Shown here: piece by piece, positions 1 to 5,978 of the stretch
Layout of the letters: each line of letters opens with the position of its first letter
How positions within the stretch are numbered: the first letter of the stretch is position 1
From: Thermoplasmata archaeon
GTDB taxonomy: Archaea; Thermoplasmatota; Thermoplasmata; Lutacidiplasmatales; UBA184
Reading direction: 5' to 3'
Length of the DNA: 7,671 nucleotides
Assembly (NCBI GenBank): GCA_030046135.1
Contig: JASIEC010000089.1
Coordinates: 1 to 7,671 of the forward strand
The notes under the pieces: generated by a model
Database searches by the model: none
Told to the model about the DNA's origin: nothing
The model's input: only the letters and a program-made list of their open reading frames with translations
Made by a program: the position numbers and the translations under genes

Positions 1-488
1 CGCACGACGGGCGCGACGAGGTCGACCTTCTCCCCGCGCGCGGACCGGACCACCGCCTCCGCGATCCGGTCGATCGACTGGGGGGCGATCGCCTCCCCGT
101 CGTTCGGGCAGTGCGGGACACCGATGCGCGCGAAGAGGAGCCGGAGGTAGTCGTAGATCTCGGTCACCGTCCCGACCGTCGAGCGGGGGTTGCGGCTGCC
201 GGCCCGCTGCTCGATCGCGATCGCCGGCGACAGCCCCTCGATCGAGTCGACGTCGGGCTTGTCCATCTGCCCGAGGAACTGGCGGGCGTACGAGGAAAGG
301 CTCTCGATGTACCGTCGCTGCCCCTCCGCGTAGAGCGTGTCGAAGGCGAGCGACGACTTCCCGGAGCCGCTCACGCCCGTGACGACGATGAACCGGCCCC
401 GGGGGAGGTCGAGCGAGAGGTTCTTCAGATTGTGCTGGCGCGCGCCCCGGATGCGGATCATCTCGGGGCCGCCGGGCTCGCGCGTCAT
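1..488 (-). CDS. uvrA: UvrA, excinuclease ABC subunit A (N-terminal 162 codons; 3' end beyond window)
   Basis: UvrA is the damage-sensing ATPase of UvrABC nucleotide excision repair. It acts on DNA as a dimer and loads UvrB. The visible residues match the start of the family closely: an RGARQHNLKN segment at residues 14-23, Walker A GVSGSGKSS at 38-46, then LAFDTLYAEGQRRYIESLS, KPDVDSIEGLSPAIAIEQ and NPRSTVGTVTEIYDYLRLLFAR. The second ATPase, the signature motifs and the zinc modules lie off the left edge. The ATG at 486-488 overlaps the TGA of the upstream creatininase-family gene (shared ATGA), so translational coupling is likely. No Shine-Dalgarno precedes it. An internal Met at residue 10 lines up better with the usual family start, so the first nine residues are uncertain. 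UvrABC genes in archaea are generally viewed as bacterial acquisitions, but codon use here looks like its neighbours, so any transfer would be old. Confidence 0.96.
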   Translation of the reverse strand, partial: MTREPGGPEMIRIRGARQHNLKNLSLDLPRGRFIVVTGVSGSGKSSLAFDTLYAEGQRRYIESLSSYARQFLGQMDKPDVDSIEGLSPAIAIEQRAGSRNPRSTVGTVTEIYDYLRLLFARIGVPHCPNDGEAIAPQSIDRIAEAVVRSARGEKVDLVAPVV

Positions 489-1207
489 GGCGGGAGGAGT
501 CGCTCGACGGTCTCCGCGAGCCGCGCCAGGACGTGGGCCTGGATCTTCTCGCCGAGCTCCCGCGACGCGGGGCGGGTGTCGCCGATGACGCTCTCGGGCC
601 AGTCGGAGGGGCTCGGGCTGCCCGGGACGAACCGGCTGTGCTTGTACTCGACGACCGGGCGCTCCGATCCCACGAGGTCGGGGACGATCGCGAGCACGCG
701 GGACGTCTCGAGCAGCCCCGCGTGGCCGTCGCTCGGCGGGGAGTCCTTGCCCCGCAGCTCGTAGACGAAGTCGTAGTCCGACAGAACGACGACGCGTAGG
801 CCGGGATGGTCCCGGACCGCCCGCTCCCCCGCCTCGCGCAGCGCGGCCATGTGGCCGGGCTCCGCGTGGCCCGAGAGGACGAGGAGCCGGCGGACGCCGC
901 TCCGCGCGAGCTCGCCGAGCACGCCCGCGACGTGGGTCTCGAGCTCGGCCATCGTGAGGGAGACGGTCCCGGGGAACCGTCGCGACCCCGGGGCCGAGCC
1001 GTACGGGAGCGTCGGGGCGACGAGGGCCCCGATCCTCTCCGCGAGGGCGGAGGCGGTCGCCTCCGCCTGGAACTGGTCGGCGCCGAGGGGGAGGTGAGGG
1101 CCGTGCGCCTCGAGGGCCCCGACGGGCAGGATCACGAGGGGATTCGAGGCGAGCCGACGCTCGAACGAACGGGAATCGAGGTCGATCAGCCGGTGCGAAG
1201 GGGTCAC
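485..1207 (-). CDS. Creatininase-family metal-dependent amidohydrolase (240 aa)
   Basis: Members of this family use two divalent metals to hydrolyse C-N bonds (creatininase itself; the archaeal formamide hydrolase ArfB of riboflavin/F420 synthesis; mycofactocin MftE). The metal-site signature PVGALEAHGPHLPLGAD is present, with candidate ligands E33, H35 and D44. A PYGSAPGSRRFPGTVSL segment (about 68-84) follows, then SGHAEPGH with H114 and E116, and DGHAGLLETS at 160-169. Many family members have GHGGN at the third motif; GHxE here resembles true creatininase, whose GHYEN supplies His and Glu ligands. Length is normal for the family. It begins with GTG at 1205-1207, supported by a TATA-like box about 25 bp upstream, which fits leaderless transcription. 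Its stop overlaps the uvrA start, so the two form an operon. Substrate cannot be read from sequence: ArfB is plausible for an archaeon, but a creatinine-like or other cyclic amide is not excluded. The family call is firm; function is open. Confidence 0.88.
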   Translation of the reverse strand: MTPSHRLIDLDSRSFERRLASNPLVILPVGALEAHGPHLPLGADQFQAEATASALAERIGALVAPTLPYGSAPGSRRFPGTVSLTMAELETHVAGVLGELARSGVRRLLVLSGHAEPGHMAALREAGERAVRDHPGLRVVVLSDYDFVYELRGKDSPPSDGHAGLLETSRVLAIVPDLVGSERPVVEYKHSRFVPGSPSPSDWPESVIGDTRPASRELGEKIQAHVLARLAETVERLLPP

Positions 1208-1228
1208 GGCCGAACGACGAGGGCGGCC

Positions 1229-1236
1229 TATTTAAC
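1229..1236 (-). promoter_or_regulatory. TATA-like box for the creatininase-family/uvrA operon
   Basis: The minus strand reads GTTAAATA in a very GC-rich setting. Its centre is about 25 bp upstream of the GTG at 1207, the spacing expected when archaeal TBP/TFB place the transcription start at the first base of the start codon. This supports both the GTG start and a leaderless mRNA. No purine-rich BRE is obvious on its upstream side. Confidence 0.6.
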
Positions 1237-1332
1237 GCGGGACGGGAGAGAAGGAAACGCCTCCTCGCGGGAGGGACGGAGGGGGAGCTTTTCGGCCCGA
1301 AATCCCTGCTCTCCGGTTTCGCCCGGCGCGCC

Positions 1333-3783
1333 TCACGGCGGGGTCGGGACGGCTCCGGGGGTCGGGGGCGTCTCCGCCGGCGAAGGGGCCTCCTTCGACC
1401 GTCGCCGCCGAGCGGGCGCGCCCGTGGCCGAGGCACGCGGGGCCTTCGCCGTGCCCGCGGGGGCCTTCCGCGCGGAGGCCGCGCGGCGCTTCGGGCCGGC
1501 CTCCTTCTTCGCGCGCGTCGGGCACTCCGGGTTGATGCAGAGGGTCCAAGGACGTCGCCCGGCCTCGATCGCGGTCACGACCGGCGCCCCGCACGTCGGG
1601 CACGGCGGGTGGTTCTTGTCGAGCCTCCCGCGCTGGGGGAGCGGGTAGGTGACGCGACAGCCGGGGTAGCCCGAGCATCCGACGAACCGCTTGCCAGCGA
1701 ACGAGTAGCGGATCGTGAGCGGCTGGCCGCAGGTCGGGCACGCCCCGATCCGGAACGCCCGGTGGTTCTCGGCGCACTCGGGGTTGATGCAGAAGAGCTC
1801 GGGGCGCTGGCCCCGGAAGGTGATCTTCACGCGGGGGACCTGGCAGGTCCCGCACAGGAACTCGGGCGCGGGCTCGACGAACCCCGCGTACGGCAGCGAG
1901 TACGACGCGCTGCAGGTCGCGGGGTTGTTCGCGCACTGGACCCAGCGCGCCCCCCGCGGGCTGCGGGCGAGGCGCAGGGCGCCCCCGCACTTCGCACACG
2001 GCCCGACGAAATGCTGGCGGTCGAGGGCCCCGGTGAGGGTCTCCTTCACGCCCGCGATGTTCGCCGCGAGGAGATCGTACGCCTCGCGCAGCATCTCGCG
2101 GGAGTCGGCGAGGACCTCCTCCTTCGCCTTCTTCGAATCGGCGACGAGCGCCATCTCCTCCTCGAGACGGTGGGTCATCTCGGGCCGGGTGATCAGCGGG
2201 GCGTGGGCGCGCAGCGCCTCGGTGACCGCGATCCCGGTCGACGTCGGCTCGAGCTGGCGGGCCGAGACGTAGTGGCGGTCGAAGAGCTTCTGCACGACGT
2301 CGTGCCGCGTGCTCTTCGTCCCGAGGCCGAGCCGCTCCATCTCCTGGATCAGCGAGCCCTGGGTGAACCGGCGGGGCGGCTTCGTCTGGTCCTCCCGCAG
2401 CTCGACCGAGGTGATCTCGACGGTCTGTCCCGCGACGAGCGCCGGCATCGGGGAGAGCTCGGGCTGGGAGTACGGATAGACGCGGTACCACCCGGGGTCC
2501 AGGAGCTCGTGCCCGATCCCCTCGAACGGCTCGCCGCGGAGCTCCACCTCCGCGGTGCGCCGTCGGCCGACGGCGTCAGGGGCCACCGTCGCGAGGAACC
2601 GGCGGACGATCAGCTCGTAGACGCGCGCCGCGTCGGGCCGGAGCTTCTTCGGGTCGATCGCCGCGGTGGGATAGATCGGCGGGTGGTCGGTCGTCTCGCT
2701 GCGGCCCCGGCTCGGCCGGAACGACGGCTGCTCGAGCACGAACGACGCCGCCTCGGCGAACGGCCCCTCGCGGAACTTCTCGACGAGCGTCCTCAGGCCG
2801 AGGCCCCTCGGGTAGACGGTGTTGTCCGTCCGCGGGTAGCTGATGATCCCCTTCGTGTAGAGGTCTTCCGCGATCCGCATCGCCATCGAGGCGCCGAGGC
2901 CCTGACGCGTCGCCTCCGCGACGAAGAGGGTCGTGGAGAACGGGATCGGCGGTCGTCGGCGGGTCTCCTCCTCCCGGAACGCGCGGACGAGGCCCTCCTT
3001 CGCTCCCTCGACCTTGCGGAACACGGCGTCCGCCTCCGCCCGGACGTCCCAGATCCCGTGCTTGTGCCGGAGGGTGAACGCCTCCCCCCCGTGCGTCCCG
3101 GCCGCGACGAGCTCCCAGTACGGGGTCGGCTGGAACTCCTTGATCACCTGGTCGCGCTCGACGAGGAGGGCGAGGGTCGGCGTCTGGACCCGGCCCACGG
3201 AGAGGAACGAGCGGCCGCGCTGCTCGGCGGTGAGCGAGAGGTACCGCGTGAGGAGGGCGCCCCAGACGAGGTCGATCTCCTGGCGGGCCTCCGCGGCCTC
3301 GGCGAGCGCCCGGTCGACCTCGGCGAGATGCGAGAAGCTCTGCTCGATCTCGTCACGGGTAAGGGCGCTGTAGCGCGAGCGCTTCACCTCGATGCCGGGA
3401 TGGACCGCCTGCAGCAGCTCGAGCGCCTCGACCCCGATCAGCTCGCCTTCCCGGTCGAAGTCGGTGGCCAGGACGACCCGCTCGAACCGCTTCGCGAGGC
3501 TCTGGAGCGCGTCGACGATCTCGGGCTCGGTGACCCGCTTGCCGGGCCGGGTCTCGAGCAGCTTCGGCAGCGCGGAGAGGCTCCACTCGGAGAGCTCCTT
3601 CGGGTAGTCGAGCTCGACGATGTGGCCCCGGAGCCCGACGACCGCGTGATGGCCCTCCGGGCGATCGAACTCGAAGACCGGGATCCGTCCGATCCTCGAG
3701 CGGGTCATCCGCCCGTCGGACAGGACGACCGCGATCCGGAGCGCGGTGCTGAACTTCTCGGTGACAACGAGGGTCGTGGGCAC
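1333..3783 (-). CDS. topA: DNA topoisomerase I, type IA (TopA), archaeal type with four C-terminal zinc ribbons (816 aa)
   Basis: TopA relaxes negatively supercoiled DNA by cutting one strand through a 5'-phosphotyrosine bond. The TOPRIM domain is at the N terminus, with E9 in VVTEK and the metal-binding DFDREGE at 108-114. R167xxxD171 and SVGRVQTPTL (195-204) follow. The catalytic tyrosine is Y316 in GIISYPRTDN, H367 lies in TTDHPPIYPT, and GTKSTR (488-493) is the conserved strand-binding loop. Four Cys4 ribbons follow: C596/C599/C617/C624, C644/C647/C665/C670, C682/C685/C703/C709 and C728/C731/C749/C754. Ribbons 2 and 4 share CINPEC. Residues about 758-816 form a Lys/Arg/Ala/Pro tail, probably disordered and DNA-binding. 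All catalytic residues appear intact. The GTG start at 3783 is chosen because the reading frame opens there and a TATA-like box lies about 30 bp upstream, giving a leader of only a few bases. The gene is divergent from tRNA-Phe and appears to be transcribed alone. Confidence 0.97.
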   Translation of the reverse strand: MPTTLVVTEKFSTALRIAVVLSDGRMTRSRIGRIPVFEFDRPEGHHAVVGLRGHIVELDYPKELSEWSLSALPKLLETRPGKRVTEPEIVDALQSLAKRFERVVLATDFDREGELIGVEALELLQAVHPGIEVKRSRYSALTRDEIEQSFSHLAEVDRALAEAAEARQEIDLVWGALLTRYLSLTAEQRGRSFLSVGRVQTPTLALLVERDQVIKEFQPTPYWELVAAGTHGGEAFTLRHKHGIWDVRAEADAVFRKVEGAKEGLVRAFREEETRRRPPIPFSTTLFVAEATRQGLGASMAMRIAEDLYTKGIISYPRTDNTVYPRGLGLRTLVEKFREGPFAEAASFVLEQPSFRPSRGRSETTDHPPIYPTAAIDPKKLRPDAARVYELIVRRFLATVAPDAVGRRRTAEVELRGEPFEGIGHELLDPGWYRVYPYSQPELSPMPALVAGQTVEITSVELREDQTKPPRRFTQGSLIQEMERLGLGTKSTRHDVVQKLFDRHYVSARQLEPTSTGIAVTEALRAHAPLITRPEMTHRLEEEMALVADSKKAKEEVLADSREMLREAYDLLAANIAGVKETLTGALDRQHFVGPCAKCGGALRLARSPRGARWVQCANNPATCSASYSLPYAGFVEPAPEFLCGTCQVPRVKITFRGQRPELFCINPECAENHRAFRIGACPTCGQPLTIRYSFAGKRFVGCSGYPGCRVTYPLPQRGRLDKNHPPCPTCGAPVVTAIEAGRRPWTLCINPECPTRAKKEAGPKRRAASARKAPAGTAKAPRASATGAPARRRRSKEAPSPAETPPTPGAVPTPP

Positions 3784-3808
3784 GGGACCCGTACGAGGCG
3801 ACGGGCCC

Positions 3809-3816
3809 TAGATAAA
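3809..3816 (-). promoter_or_regulatory. TATA-like box for topA
   Basis: The minus strand reads TTTATCTA inside CCTTTATCTAG, the only A/T-rich patch in this part of the spacer. Its centre is about 30 bp from the topA GTG, predicting a transcription start 3-4 nt upstream of the start codon, hence an almost leaderless message. Confidence 0.6.
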
Positions 3817-3848
3817 GGAACGGGCGGGCGGCCCCGCGATCCCGGCCT

Positions 3849-3870
3849 CGAACGCGGGCGCCCGCGTTCG
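3849..3870. repeat. 22-bp perfect palindrome between topA and tRNA-Phe promoters
   Basis: The half-site CGAACGCGGGC (3849-3859) is followed without spacer by its exact reverse complement GCCCGCGTTCG (3860-3870). Past one T:G mismatch, two more pairs (3846-3847 with 3872-3873) extend the symmetry. It lies about 33 bp upstream of the topA TATA box and about 60 bp upstream of the tRNA-Phe TATA box. It could be a dimeric-regulator operator, a cruciform-forming site responsive to supercoiling, or a chance result of high G+C. The AA/TT ends make pure GC coincidence less likely. Confidence 0.75.
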
Positions 3871-3891
3871 GGGGAGCGGTCCGCGAGGCCC

Positions 3892-3905
3892 GGGCCCCGG
3901 GGCCC
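3892..3905. repeat. 14-bp GC palindrome upstream of tRNA-Phe
   Basis: GGGCCCC is followed directly by GGGGCCC. It lies 25 bp upstream of the tRNA TATA box. It is made only of G and C, so chance is a serious alternative in this genome. It is recorded because it shares the spacer with the stronger palindrome at 3849-3870. Confidence 0.5.
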
Positions 3906-3930
3906 TTCCGCGACGCGCTCCGCGGCACGC

Positions 3931-3938
3931 TTTATAGA
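3931..3938 (+). promoter_or_regulatory. TATA box for tRNA-Phe
   Basis: TTTATAGA stands out in a GC-rich spacer, and its centre is about 30 bp upstream of the first base of the mature tRNA. With the usual archaeal spacing of about 26 bp, transcription would start 3-4 nt before the tRNA, leaving a very short 5' leader for RNase P. Confidence 0.7.
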
Positions 3939-3963
3939 GGGAGGGCGGGTCGGGGCGTCCGGC

Positions 3964-4037
3964 GCCGCGGTAACTCAGTTTGGGAGAGTGCAAGACTGAA
4001 GATCTTGAAGCCGCCGGTTCAAGCCCGGCCCGCGGCA
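3964..4037 (+). tRNA. tRNA-Phe (anticodon GAA), no encoded CCA, no intron
   Basis: A full cloverleaf can be drawn. The acceptor stem is GCCGCGG (3964-3970) with CCGCGGC (4030-4036), 7 of 7 pairs. The D stem is ACTC/GAGT (3973-3976 with 3986-3989). The anticodon stem is CAAGA/TCTTG (3991-3995 with 4003-4007), and its loop CTGAAGA puts anticodon GAA at 3998-4000. The variable loop is 5 nt. The T stem is GCCGG/CCGGC (4013-4017 with 4025-4029) with loop TTCAAGC. Discriminator A is at 4037. The next bases are CCT, so CCA must be added after transcription, as is common in archaea. It has its own TATA box and lies 92 bp upstream of the MFS gene. Confidence 0.97.
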
Positions 4038-4105
4038 CCTCCTTCCCGCTCCGGCCGGATCTGAGCCGGGCTCGTTCTCCGGCTAGGTAATCCGCTCCGA
4101 GGTGG

Positions 4106-4126
4106 GGGCCCTCTCGAAGAGGGCCC
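4106..4126 (+). repeat. 9-bp perfect hairpin just before the MFS start codon
   Basis: GGGCCCTCT (4106-4114) and AGAGGGCCC (4118-4126) pair perfectly around the three-base loop CGA, ending three bases before the GTG at 4130. In mRNA it would fold next to the ribosome entry site. As DNA it is an operator-like dyad. It has no following T tract, so an intrinsic tRNA terminator is less likely. Confidence 0.65.
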
Positions 4127-4129
4127 GAG

Positions 4130-5434
4130 GTGGAGTCTCCGTACCGCCGGCTCGTCCGCAACCGCGACTACCTCCGGGTCTTCACGGCCGGCCTCGGATC
4201 GACCGCGGGCCAGGCGATCTCGGGGGTCTGCCTGGTCTGGATCGTCTACGTCGACACTCGATCGGCGCTCGACGTCGCGTTCCTCGGCACGGCGTTCCTC
4301 CTCGCCGCGATGCTGTTCAGCACGCTCGGCGGGACCCTCGTGGACCGCTACGACCGCCGACGCCTCATGATCGTCTCGGACCTCGCCCGCGGCGCGGCCC
4401 TCCTCGCCGTCGTGCTCGCTCTCGCCTCCCGCGGGTTCGACCTCCCGGTGATCGTGGCGGCGTACGCCGTCGTCGGTGCGTTCACGGTGGTGTTCAACCC
4501 GGCCGAGCAAGCGATCGTGCCGGCGCTCGTCGGGGCGCACGACGTCGCCGACGCGAACGGGCTCGTGCGCTCGAGCCGCTCGACGCTCCAGTTCGTCGGC
4601 GCCTCCGTCGGCGGCGTGCTGATCGTCACGATCGGCTCGGTCTGGGGGGTCGCGATCAACGCGGCGACGTTCGCCCTCTCCGCGGCGCTGCTCACCGGGA
4701 TGCGCGTGCCGCCGATGCCGGTGCCCGAGCGGGCCCCGGCGGTGCGACCGGGGTACGTCGCGGACCTTCGGGAGGGCTTCGCCTGGCTGTGGCGGGCCCG
4801 GGCGTTCTTCCAGCTGACGATGTCCGCGATGTTCTTCAACTTCTCCGCGAACGTCATCGAGACGTTCCTCGTCGTCTACTCGACCGTCCTCCTCCACGGC
4901 TCGGCGCTCGTCTTCGCCGCCCTGCTCGCGGCGACCGTCGCCGGCAACGCGATCGGGGCGCTCCTGGTCGGGCGGACGGGGGCGGTGCGCTACGCCGGCA
5001 AAGCCTGGGTCGTTCCGTACGGGGTCGTCTCGGGGGTGTTCGCGCTCGTGCTGTCGCTGGTCCCGGTCGTGGGGGTCGCGATCGCCGTCGTCTTCGCGCT
5101 CGGGATCCTCGGCGGCTTCGCGGGGACGGCGTGGCTCACCGCCGCGCAGCTGCTCGTGCCGACCGAGATGCAGGGGCGCTACTTCGGCATCGACCAGCTG
5201 GGCAGCGTGGCGATCCTCCCGGCGGCCCAGATCGGGGGCGCGCTCCTGATCACGGCGTACGGGATCCAGTCGACGTACCTCGCGGCCGCGATCTTCTGGG
5301 TCGTCGCGGGGCTCGCGTTCCTCGCGCCGAGAGCGCTGTGGACGATGGGCGTCGATCCCGGTCGGCCCTCGGTCCTCCCGAGCGGCGGCGACCCGGGAGC
5401 CCGGGACCCGCCCGGAACTCCTCCGGGCGGCTGA
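4130..5434 (+). CDS. Major facilitator superfamily transporter, EntS/MFS_3-like exporter (434 aa)
   Basis: This is a secondary transporter of the cytoplasmic membrane, most likely a proton-driven exporter of a small molecule or drug. The N terminus YRRLVRNRDYLRVF is typical of the MFS_3/EntS-like group. About 12 hydrophobic helices can be drawn at roughly 18-40, 46-66, 84-101, 105-125, 153-172, 175-190, 226-250, 257-282, 291-310, 312-336, 355-378 and 381-401. MFS motif A, GGTLVDRYDRRRL, is at 67-79 between helices 2 and 3. PAEQAIVPALV (124-134) and ANGLVRSSRSTLQFVGASVGG (142-162) are further family-like segments. The C-terminal 30 residues are Pro/Gly-rich and hydrophilic. GTG at 4130 is the only start candidate between the upstream in-frame stop at 4088-4090 and the conserved N terminus. 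No good Shine-Dalgarno or TATA box is visible; expression could depend on read-through from tRNA-Phe. Substrate unknown. No siderophore or antibiotic genes are nearby. Confidence 0.92.
   Translation: MESPYRRLVRNRDYLRVFTAGLGSTAGQAISGVCLVWIVYVDTRSALDVAFLGTAFLLAAMLFSTLGGTLVDRYDRRRLMIVSDLARGAALLAVVLALASRGFDLPVIVAAYAVVGAFTVVFNPAEQAIVPALVGAHDVADANGLVRSSRSTLQFVGASVGGVLIVTIGSVWGVAINAATFALSAALLTGMRVPPMPVPERAPAVRPGYVADLREGFAWLWRARAFFQLTMSAMFFNFSANVIETFLVVYSTVLLHGSALVFAALLAATVAGNAIGALLVGRTGAVRYAGKAWVVPYGVVSGVFALVLSLVPVVGVAIAVVFALGILGGFAGTAWLTAAQLLVPTEMQGRYFGIDQLGSVAILPAAQIGGALLITAYGIQSTYLAAAIFWVVAGLAFLAPRALWTMGVDPGRPSVLPSGGDPGARDPPGTPPGG
5408..5430. repeat. Hairpin in the last codons of the MFS gene
   Basis: CCGCCCGGA (5408-5416) pairs perfectly with TCCGGGCGG (5422-5430) around a five-base loop, ending one base before the MFS stop codon. 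The 9-bp GC-rich stem sits where two genes converge, so it could stabilise a transcript end or slow polymerase. No T tract follows, so it is not a classic intrinsic terminator. Confidence 0.6.
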
Positions 5435-5440
5435 GCTCCG

Positions 5441-5460
5441 GCCCGCGCCTACGCGCGGGC
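5441..5460. repeat. Hairpin over the DUF35 stop codon in the convergent junction
   Basis: GCCCGCGC (5441-5448) and GCGCGGGC (5453-5460) form an 8-bp perfect stem with the four-base loop CTAC, which contains the complement of the DUF35 TAG stop. It lies ten bases beyond the previous hairpin, so the 14-nt convergent spacer is flanked and partly filled by foldable DNA. It may serve as a bidirectional 3' end. Confidence 0.55.
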
Positions 5461-5976
5461 GGGGACGAACCAGAGGTCGGTGATCGAGTACTTCGGCGCG
5501 TCGGAGAAGCGCGCCTCGACCGGCATGCCGACGTAGAGGTCCTTCTCGACGCAGTCCTTGAGCCGGGCGAGGAGCACGCTCCCCGCGCCCTCGAACTCCA
5601 CGAGGGCGAGGTTGTACGGCGTCTCCTTGAGGAACGCCTCGCTGCCGAAGCGGCAGGTCGTCCAGGAGTGGAGCTTCCCCTTGAGCGGGAGCGGGTGCCA
5701 CTCGGTCGGGGTCCCGCAGGCCATGCAGTGGGAGCGCGGCGTGGCGTAGACGAACCGGCAGGCGGGGTTCGTGCACCGGGAGCCGAGCAGCTTCTTCTCG
5801 GCGAGCCCGAGGAAGAACGGTGAATCCTCCGCGTAGCTGTGGATGTACTCGATGGAGTACGGCGAACGCACGACGAGCGCCTCGAACCCGTCCTTGTCGC
5901 GGAAGATCGCCGAGCCCGAGCGCGCGAGCTCCTCCTGGACCTCCTTGAACTTGGCGAACGTCCTCGGCCGCCCCAT
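5449..5976 (-). CDS. DUF35 zinc-ribbon/OB-fold protein, thiolase partner (175 aa)
   Basis: DUF35 proteins (rubredoxin-like zinc ribbon plus OB fold) bind thiolase-fold enzymes. In archaeal mevalonate synthesis they bridge thiolase and HMG-CoA synthase; in bacterial sterol degradation they pair with Ltp2-type aldolases. Here the ribbon cysteines are C68, C73, C84 and C87 (GSRCTNPAC, then HCMAC). EWHPLPLKGKLHSWTTC begins the OB fold (about 92-165), followed by PYNLALVEFEGAGSVLLARLKDC and VGMPVEARF. A 50-residue N-terminal extension ahead of SPFFLGLAEKKLLGSRC makes it longer than the compact family members. ATG at 5974-5976 lies 2 nt after the thiolase stop, with a purine-rich GAGAGGGGG stretch upstream (about 5985-5993) as a weak ribosome site. 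The frame is open much further upstream, but that part lies inside the thiolase in another frame and is not protein-like. Its partner is almost certainly the adjacent thiolase-fold protein. Confidence 0.92.
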   Translation of the reverse strand: MGRPRTFAKFKEVQEELARSGSAIFRDKDGFEALVVRSPYSIEYIHSYAEDSPFFLGLAEKKLLGSRCTNPACRFVYATPRSHCMACGTPTEWHPLPLKGKLHSWTTCRFGSEAFLKETPYNLALVEFEGAGSVLLARLKDCVEKDLYVGMPVEARFSDAPKYSITDLWFVPARA

Positions 5977-5978
5977 CG

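Noticed and set aside
1244..1258. Pyrimidine-rich tract (minus strand GTTTCCTTCTCTCCC) as a topA terminator
   Set aside because: It is only moderately T-rich and about 75 nt past the stop, which is too weak to call.
1609..3999. A 796-codon plus-strand open frame across topA
   Set aside because: It is antisense to an unmistakable topA and is a repetitive Arg/Leu/Glu/Gly/Asp sequence with no motif, as expected from high G+C at third codon positions.
4106..4126. Intrinsic terminator for tRNA-Phe
   Set aside because: The stem is perfect but has no following T run and sits about 70 nt past the tRNA, against the next gene's start codon. A regulatory role is as likely.
3784..4129. tRNA-Phe as an attachment site for an integrated element
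   Set aside because: No integrase gene and no repeat of the tRNA 3' end were found in the window; the flanking genes are ordinary chromosomal ones.
3808..4161. A 117-codon minus-strand frame across the tRNA and the divergent spacer
   Set aside because: It covers tRNA-Phe and both promoter regions and has no recognisable domain.
4019..5776. A 585-codon minus-strand open frame opposite the MFS gene
   Set aside because: Charged, motif-free antisense product that runs through the MFS gene and toward the tRNA. The 12-helix plus-strand protein is clearly the real one.
4102..5823. A 573-codon plus-strand frame overlapping the MFS gene
   Set aside because: It is out of frame with the transporter, Arg-rich, and crosses into the antisense of DUF35.
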